From Shewanella aquimarina (lineage in GTDB: Bacteria; Pseudomonadota; Gammaproteobacteria; Enterobacterales; Shewanellaceae), in NCBI RefSeq assembly GCF_023349185.1, contig NZ_JAKIKY010000008.1, positions 124,001 to 188,000 on the forward strand: 64,000 bases of DNA, in the 5' to 3' direction. The position numbers and the translations under genes were made by a program. Shown here one piece after another: positions 59,228-64,000 of the stretch (the stretch's first letter is position 1; each line of letters begins with the position of its first letter). Below the pieces are notes generated by a model that searched no databases, was not told the DNA's origin, and saw only the letters and a program-made list of their open reading frames with translations.

Positions 59228-59845
59228 TTATGTTTTATCCCAGCCGCACCACTGTTTTTCACAGGGGACACCGTCATGGTTGCCGTCCATCTTAGTATCT
59301 GGGCAATTATTGATATAGAAGATGGCCTCCTCGCAGGAGCGCATATGACTGCAATGTGTCTTACCTGCCTCACAGCGAAACTTAGGCGTTGCCGGTTGCC
59401 ACTCTTGGGTCTCGACTGTAGGGAGTTCATCGTAGGTGATCACCGGAGTGGCATTGAGTGCCTGATACTGTTTAATGGCGAAGCTGCCGATACTCACGAG
59501 TATGATAATGAAGATCATCCGCTGCAGGCGAGAGCCGGAGCGACGACGGGAATAGTGGGACGTGGGCGTATGGTCTTTATATTGGGAGCGAGTCGGTTTA
59601 TTCGCGAGGCCAGAAGTTACGCCTGAAACCACGGCGACCCCCTCGATGCTGGCTTTAATCGCCTTTATCTTGCCATCGCTCTGTTGCTGGCTTTGATAGA
59701 CAATTTCGTCGCCTACCACAGGCTTTCTGGCCATCTGTTTCAGGGCGGAGATATGGATAAACACATCTTGGGCATTGGGCGTATTTGGCTTGATAAAGCC
59801 AAAGCCTCTATCGTCATTCCAGCGAACCAGTGTGCCTCTTTCCAT
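59228..59845 (-). CDS. Cold-shock domain - TM - excalibur domain protein
   Basis: A 205-residue protein: an N-terminal cold-shock domain (GTLVRWNDDRGFGFIKP, then DVFIHISAL), a basic linker, one transmembrane helix (about 111-128) and a C-terminal excalibur domain (MDGNHDGVPCE) with several cysteines. Excalibur domains are calcium-binding and extracytoplasmic. This predicts nucleic-acid binding inside and metal binding outside. Start at 59845 gives the cold-shock domain a normal N-terminus. Confidence 0.82.
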   Translation of the reverse strand: MERGTLVRWNDDRGFGFIKPNTPNAQDVFIHISALKQMARKPVVGDEIVYQSQQQSDGKIKAIKASIEGVAVVSGVTSGLANKPTRSQYKDHTPTSHYSRRRSGSRLQRMIFIIILVSIGSFAIKQYQALNATPVITYDELPTVETQEWQPATPKFRCEAGKTHCSHMRSCEEAIFYINNCPDTKMDGNHDGVPCEKQWCGWDKT

Positions 59846-59952
59846 GGCGAAGGTTGTCCTTTTTTGAATTGTTTTGCTATCGATGCAGTCGCTAAGCAAT
59901 GATTTTCACTCAGCTTTTTATCTATGCTATCGCGAATGCTCCCGCTTTGTCA

Positions 59953-60954
59953 TCAGCTAATGGTGACCAGATTCAGTATCCAGCCCATCAGGGTGAAGGC
60001 GACTAGCAGCAGGCCAAACAGCATGGCGAGTAAGCGCCAGCGCATCACCTGTTTGAGCATGACGAACTCGGGAAAGCTGGCGGCGACTGTGCTCATGCAA
60101 AAGGCCAGGGTAGTGCCCAGGGGGACGCCCTGCATCAACAGGCTTTCCAGTACGGGGATAACGCCGGTAGCGTTGGCGTACAGGGGGATGCCCATCAACA
60201 CGGCGACGGGGACAGACCACCACTGGCCGTCGCCCAGATTAGCCTCCAGGAAGCCGGCGGGCACAAAGCCGTGCAGGGCCGCGCCCAGGCCAACCCCTAT
60301 GATGACCCATTTCCACACTCGGCCGAAGATGGTGAGTGTCTCCTCTTTGGCAAACTGGTGACGCTGGCGCCAGCTCATGCTTGGCGGACTCATGGGCGAG
60401 GAGTGAGCCGCGGCGGTTTGCGCCTGAGAGATGCCTCGTTGGTAGGCGTTGGCGGCCAGTGGTTGTAGCCAACGCTCGGCATGTAGCAGATCCAGCAGGG
60501 CGCCACCGAGCATGCCTATGGTGATGCCGGTGAGGGCGTAGAGCAGGGTGATCTTGGCCCCCAGCAGGCTAAACAGCAGCAGGATGGCGACCTCGTTGAT
60601 CAGCGGCGAGGTCAGCAGGAACGCCATGGTGATCCCCACGGGAATCCCCGCCGTGGTAAAGCCGAGAAACACTGGGATGCTGGAGCAGGAGCAGAAGGGG
60701 GTAATGGCACCAAAGCCCGCGCCCAGGCTATAACCCAGCAGCTTAGGCTTACCCGCCAGATAGTCACGCACCCGCTCGACGTTGAGCGCCGCCCGCAGCC
60801 AGCCGATCAGGTAGATCATTATCAGGAGCAGGGCGAAGATCTTGCTGGTGTCTTCGATAAAGAAGTGCAGCGCCTGACCCCAGGCGCTCTGCTCGGAGAG
60901 GCCGATGAGATCAACGACCAGCAGGTCGGCGAGTTGGGTAAACCAGGCTAGCAT
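59953..60954 (-). CDS. Permease, ArsP/DUF318 family
   Basis: A 333-residue inner-membrane protein with about eight helices. The family signature is GAITPFCSCSSIPVFLGFTT, with the CSCS cysteine pair, followed by PVGITMAFLLTSPLINEVA, and the repeated half PLYANATGVIPVLESLL. ArsP members export methylated trivalent arsenicals. Third gene of an operon with a thioredoxin-like protein and an ArsR regulator, which supports a metalloid-response role. Confidence 0.85.
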   Translation of the reverse strand: MLAWFTQLADLLVVDLIGLSEQSAWGQALHFFIEDTSKIFALLLIMIYLIGWLRAALNVERVRDYLAGKPKLLGYSLGAGFGAITPFCSCSSIPVFLGFTTAGIPVGITMAFLLTSPLINEVAILLLFSLLGAKITLLYALTGITIGMLGGALLDLLHAERWLQPLAANAYQRGISQAQTAAAHSSPMSPPSMSWRQRHQFAKEETLTIFGRVWKWVIIGVGLGAALHGFVPAGFLEANLGDGQWWSVPVAVLMGIPLYANATGVIPVLESLLMQGVPLGTTLAFCMSTVAASFPEFVMLKQVMRWRLLAMLFGLLLVAFTLMGWILNLVTIS

Positions 60955-60981
60955 GGGCCCTCCCTAGGGATGCCTGAGGCG

Positions 60982-61230
60982 TTATTGCACCTTGTGGATC
61001 TTGGTTAGCAGTTGGGTGAGTTCTTCGTCGCTGGGCAGGCGCCCGGCCGCCAGCACCTCGCCGTCGATCACTATGGCCGGGGTCGACATGACGCCATAGG
61101 CGGCGATCTGGGCGATATCGGTAACCTTACTCAGTTCTATCTCCAGGTTCAGCTCGTCTGCGATCCTGGCGATATCATTGGCGAGATTGGTGCAGCGTTT
61201 ACAGCCACTGCCGAGTACTTCTATCTTCAT
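60982..61230 (-). CDS. Small thioredoxin family protein
   Basis: An 82-residue thioredoxin-fold protein: MKIEVLGSGCKRCTNLANDI with CKRC as the redox centre, then the cis-Pro segment MSTPAIVIDGEVLAAG. It matches the 'redox-active disulfide protein 2' type, often linked to permeases of this class. AAGGA lies 7 bases before the ATG. It lies between the ArsR gene and the permease, 27 bases from the latter. Confidence 0.87.
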   Translation of the reverse strand: MKIEVLGSGCKRCTNLANDIARIADELNLEIELSKVTDIAQIAAYGVMSTPAIVIDGEVLAAGRLPSDEELTQLLTKIHKVQ

Positions 61231-61296
61231 CTGTCGTTCCTTATCTAACGGATTGAATTTATTTTGCTACGGGCCTTGCTCATTGCTGGTGGGTGA

Positions 61297-61641
61297 TTAT
61301 CTGCCGCAGCAGCTTTTGCTTGTTTGCGCCTCGAGTGCGGTCTCAATACAGGTCAGCATGCCCAGCAGGCAAGGCGTTTCCAGGCGATAGTAGATCTGCT
61401 TGCCCTCGCGGCGGCTGGCGACTATACCGGCTTGCCTAAGCAGTGACAGGTGTTTGGAGACGGTAGAGATGTCGGCATCCACGCCGTCGGTGAGCTCGCA
61501 GACACAGCGCTCTTGCTGTTCCAGTTGCTCAACCAGCCAGAGGCGGGTCGGGTGGGCCAGTGCCTTGAGCAGGGCGGCGCGGCTGTTGAGTCGCTCCTGG
61601 CTCTGGGTATGAGTCTGGGCCTGGGTCATGACAGGTTTCAT
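61297..61641 (-). CDS. ArsR/SmtB family regulator
   Basis: A 114-residue metalloregulator. ALLKALAHPTRLWLVEQLEQQERCVCELTDG, then DISTVSKHLSLLRQAGIVASRREGKQIYYRL is the winged helix. CVC in helix alpha-3 resembles the ArsR As(III)/Sb(III) site, and the C-terminal SCCGR adds two more cysteines. Start at 61641, with AAGG 6 bases upstream. The 22-bp palindrome just upstream would be its operator. Confidence 0.9.
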   Translation of the reverse strand: MKPVMTQAQTHTQSQERLNSRAALLKALAHPTRLWLVEQLEQQERCVCELTDGVDADISTVSKHLSLLRQAGIVASRREGKQIYYRLETPCLLGMLTCIETALEAQTSKSCCGR

Positions 61642-61667
61642 GGTGCGCCTTAAAAAAGTGTTGGCTT

Positions 61668-61689
61668 CATTTGGCATAATAGCCAAATG
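61668..61689 (-). promoter_or_regulatory. ArsR-type operator palindrome
   Basis: A perfect dyad CATTTGGC-N6-GCCAAATG, 26 bases upstream of the arsR start. It overlaps an in-frame upstream ATG at 61677, which argues for the shorter gene start. Confidence 0.82.
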
Positions 61690-61920
61690 TTTTGCCGACG
61701 AGTAACCTTTTATCAAGGGTTTAGCTCGGCTTTGTGATGCAAGTGTCATCTAGCGGATGCTTTGTGAGACTGGGCTGATTTGCAATGAATGGGATTCGCC
61801 TATGCAGTTTATGCAACTCTGGCGAGTCCACATGGCAAGCTGTATTTAGAGGGGGGTGAAAATTTGTACTTAGGTGGCTTGGTGCTAGAGTGAGTAAATC
61901 GCTCATCGAAAGGATCCAAG

Positions 61921-62328
61921 ATGAATACACCGAAAATATCCCCTAGATTACCGCTGGCCCTGCTACTGGGATTGGGGCTGTTTAGCGCCCAGGTTTCCGC
62001 CAGCAATGGCTTTAACAGTGAGGCGAGCCATGCCGCCGGCGGCGCCGTGATGGCCGGGGCACTGGTGTGGGCATCCGATGCCTGGACGCCTCAGTATGAC
62101 AGAGCCTGGGTGGGATTCTCCGTGAGCGCCGCCCTCGGCATCCTGGTGCAATATCATGAGTATGACAAGGGCACCAATACCGCCAGCGAAGCCTTGCTCG
62201 ACGCGGCGTCTCATACCCTGGGCGCCGCCATCGGCGCCTATGTCACCGACGGTTATCTGCTTAGCCCTGTGGTCAAGCCCGAGCACGGTGGCAGTTATGT
62301 GGGCGTGGATTTCTCGTTTCGTTTCTAG
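61921..62328 (+). CDS. Exported hypothetical protein, YfiM-like
   Basis: A 135-residue protein with a signal peptide ending near VSA-SN. The mature part has HAAGGAVMAGALVWASDAW and ASEALLDAASHTLGAAIGAYVTDGY, with two hydrophobic, glycine-rich segments resembling YfiM-type envelope proteins. AAAGGA lies 6 bases before the ATG. Function unknown. Confidence 0.6.
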   Translation: MNTPKISPRLPLALLLGLGLFSAQVSASNGFNSEASHAAGGAVMAGALVWASDAWTPQYDRAWVGFSVSAALGILVQYHEYDKGTNTASEALLDAASHTLGAAIGAYVTDGYLLSPVVKPEHGGSYVGVDFSFRF

Positions 62329-62439
62329 CGCCAGCCGCTACTGAATTCTGGCTGAGTTTAAAGGATTAAGTTTGGTTTAAGTCTTAGGGCCGATCATGTT
62401 GGCCAAATCACAATAACAACAAGTTGAAGGAGAGGACGC

Positions 62440-64000
62440 GTGAAGAAGATAGCAATACTCTTGCTGTGCATCTTGATGCCGGTAACGACGGTTTTTGCCC
62501 AGACGGGCAAGCCTCTGTCGGTGGAGGTGCTGTGGCAGCTCAGCCGAATAGGTAATCCCAGCATTTCCCCCAATGGCGATTACATTATCGCCCCAGTGAC
62601 CGAATACGATGTGCCCGAAGACAAGGGCAACACCCAGCTGTGGCTGTTCGGCAAGGATGGCAAGCAGCAGCGGGCGCTGACCGCCAAGGGGTTGCGGGTG
62701 AGCGAGCCGGTATTCTCGCCAGACAGCAAGACCCTGGCTTTTATCAGCAAGCGCGATAAGGATGAGGCGGGTCAGATCTATCTGCTGCCTATGGATGGCC
62801 CGGGCGAGGCGCAGCGTTTGACCGAGGTGCCTAGTGGCGTCTATGGCCTCAAGTGGGTGGGCGAGCACCTCTATTTCATCAGTTCTGTCTATCCCGGCAA
62901 AAACTGGAAAGAGATAGGCGAGCAGCTCAAGGCCGACAAGGACAACAAGGTATCGGCCCACCAGTGGAACGCCCTGCCTTATTCGAGCTTCGATCACTGG
63001 ATCGATGAAGGCCGTCAGGCCCATGTATTCCGTATTGCCGCTAAGGGCGGCGAGGTAGAAGCGATCACTCAGCCGCTGAACATAGAACTGCCGCGCTCGT
63101 CCCAAGGTGCGGGTAGCTATGATATCAGCCCGGATGAAGCCTGGATCGCCTTTAACGCCAACGGCAGCGACAACCTGGTGAATCCTAAGCTAGATCTCTT
63201 CCTCGCGGCCATCGGTAGCGGCAAGGCCGAGAACATCACCCCAGACAATCTGGCGCCAGACAGCAACCCAGCGTTCAGCCCCAACGGCAAGACGCTGGCC
63301 TTCACCCGCCAGCATATTCAGGGCTTTTACGCCGATACCGCCAAGCTGATGCTGTTCGATCTGAAAAAGCGCAGCACTAAGATGCTCGCCAAGAACTGGG
63401 ACCGCTCTGTGGCCCGCTTCGTGTGGACCCCGGACAGCAAGGGCTTCTATGCCGCCATCGACGATGCGGCCACCCGACGCCTGTACCATATCGATGGCAA
63501 AAGCGGCAAGGTAAGGGCGATCACTAAGGCGACCAACTTCGGTCAGCCCGCTACTGCTCAAGATGGCACCCTGGTGGCGGCCAACGACAGCTTCCTCTAT
63601 CCGGCGCGCCTGGTGAAGGTTAATGGTAAAAATGGCAAGACCACTCGCCTGGATAGCTTTAACGATGAGATCCTTGCCGATGTGGATCTCGGCACCTATG
63701 AGTCGGTGACCTACAAGGGTTATAAGGACCAAGAGATTCAGATGTGGGTGCATTACCCACCAGGGTTTGATCGCAGCAAGAAATACCCGCTGATGATGCT
63801 GGTGCATGGCGGGCCGCATAACGCCATCTCGGACGGTTTCCATTATCGCTGGAACGCCCAGACCTTTGCCTCTTGGGGCTATGTGACTGCCTGGCCTAAC
63901 TTCCACGGCTCCAACAGCTTCGGTCAGGCGTTTGCCGACAGCATCAACCCTGACTGGAAGAACAAGTCGCTGGAAGATGTCCTCAAGGCGGCGGACTGGT
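62440..64000 (+). CDS. S9 family peptidase (partial, runs off the window)
   Basis: Starts at GTG 62440 with AAGGAG upstream and reads open to the window edge (520 codons). Signal peptide (VKKIAILLLCILMPVTTVFA), a beta-propeller with PVFSPDSKTLAFIS and AFSPNGKTLAF-type blades, then the start of the alpha/beta hydrolase domain (PPGFDRSKKYPLMMLVHGGPH). This matches acylaminoacyl-peptidase or dipeptidyl-peptidase-like serine peptidases. The nucleophile GxSxGG lies beyond the window. Confidence 0.88.
   Translation, partial: MKKIAILLLCILMPVTTVFAQTGKPLSVEVLWQLSRIGNPSISPNGDYIIAPVTEYDVPEDKGNTQLWLFGKDGKQQRALTAKGLRVSEPVFSPDSKTLAFISKRDKDEAGQIYLLPMDGPGEAQRLTEVPSGVYGLKWVGEHLYFISSVYPGKNWKEIGEQLKADKDNKVSAHQWNALPYSSFDHWIDEGRQAHVFRIAAKGGEVEAITQPLNIELPRSSQGAGSYDISPDEAWIAFNANGSDNLVNPKLDLFLAAIGSGKAENITPDNLAPDSNPAFSPNGKTLAFTRQHIQGFYADTAKLMLFDLKKRSTKMLAKNWDRSVARFVWTPDSKGFYAAIDDAATRRLYHIDGKSGKVRAITKATNFGQPATAQDGTLVAANDSFLYPARLVKVNGKNGKTTRLDSFNDEILADVDLGTYESVTYKGYKDQEIQMWVHYPPGFDRSKKYPLMMLVHGGPHNAISDGFHYRWNAQTFASWGYVTAWPNFHGSNSFGQAFADSINPDWKNKSLEDVLKAADW

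Noticed and set aside
59194-59430. N-terminal extension of the gene that starts at 59193
   Set aside because: The extension is basic, non-signal-like, overlaps the next gene and precedes a perfect signal peptide with its own ribosome site.
63190-63906. 238-codon minus-strand frame near the window end
   Set aside because: It opposes the S9 peptidase frame, which runs open for over 500 codons with a signal peptide and propeller motifs.

Overview
The window reads as an ordinary stretch of a gammaproteobacterial chromosome, almost certainly a marine Shewanella. The evidence is gene content: a chromosomal QnrA-type pentapeptide protein (the plasmid qnrA family is thought to come from Shewanella), a TorF-type porin, RraB, RapA, CmoM, a zinc-chaperone/porin/ABC cluster, several c-di-GMP enzymes, and DUF3016, DUF3530 and DUF4240 proteins. 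No tRNA, rRNA, CRISPR array or insertion sequence was found.

Layout. 1-10 kb: porin, HU protein, small envelope proteins, an EAL-CBS-GGDEF enzyme, TraB/GumN protein, CheD, CmoM and a MaoC protein. 10-15 kb: aldo/keto reductase, formate-tetrahydrofolate ligase, MscS channel, a zinc-ribbon membrane protein and an unlisted 41-residue membrane protein. 15.3-18.7 kb: zinc uptake cluster (chaperone-like protein, His-rich outer-membrane protein, binding protein, permease) with no ATPase gene. 18.9-24.9 kb: PlsC, RraB, a REC-CheC/PAS-GGDEF operon, enoyl-CoA hydratase, YqhA and DUF3530. 25-36 kb: RapA, PIN-PhoH, a 1230-residue hybrid kinase and a metzincin-like protease. 36-46 kb: small envelope proteins, a cytochrome, an RND pump with divergent LysR regulator, and a MATE pump.

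46-48 kb holds groES-groEL behind a good sigma-32 promoter, followed by three copies of an intergenic repeat. The next part, 48.6-50.9 kb, is visibly AT-rich and looks acquired. It carries a retron-like locus: a structured region with possible a1/a2 pairing, a 67-residue membrane-anchored protein, a reverse transcriptase with the retron NAxxH and VTG motifs but LLDD in place of YxDD, and a cold-shock-like protein overlapping the RT stop as TAATG. A NYN/LOTUS ribonuclease-like gene, a probable dispersed repeat and a hipBA module follow. The hipBA control region has four operators spaced exactly 50 bp apart.

54-64 kb returns to core-like DNA: a thioredoxin-like protein without cysteines, the QnrA homologue, an Omp85-type barrel coupled to a DUF3108-like protein, an arsR/thioredoxin/permease operon with a clear palindromic operator, and a truncated S9 peptidase at the right edge.

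The retron-like locus is the best candidate for a less-described system. The hipBA operator array, the hairpin in the groES leader and the post-groEL repeats are the main non-coding signals.
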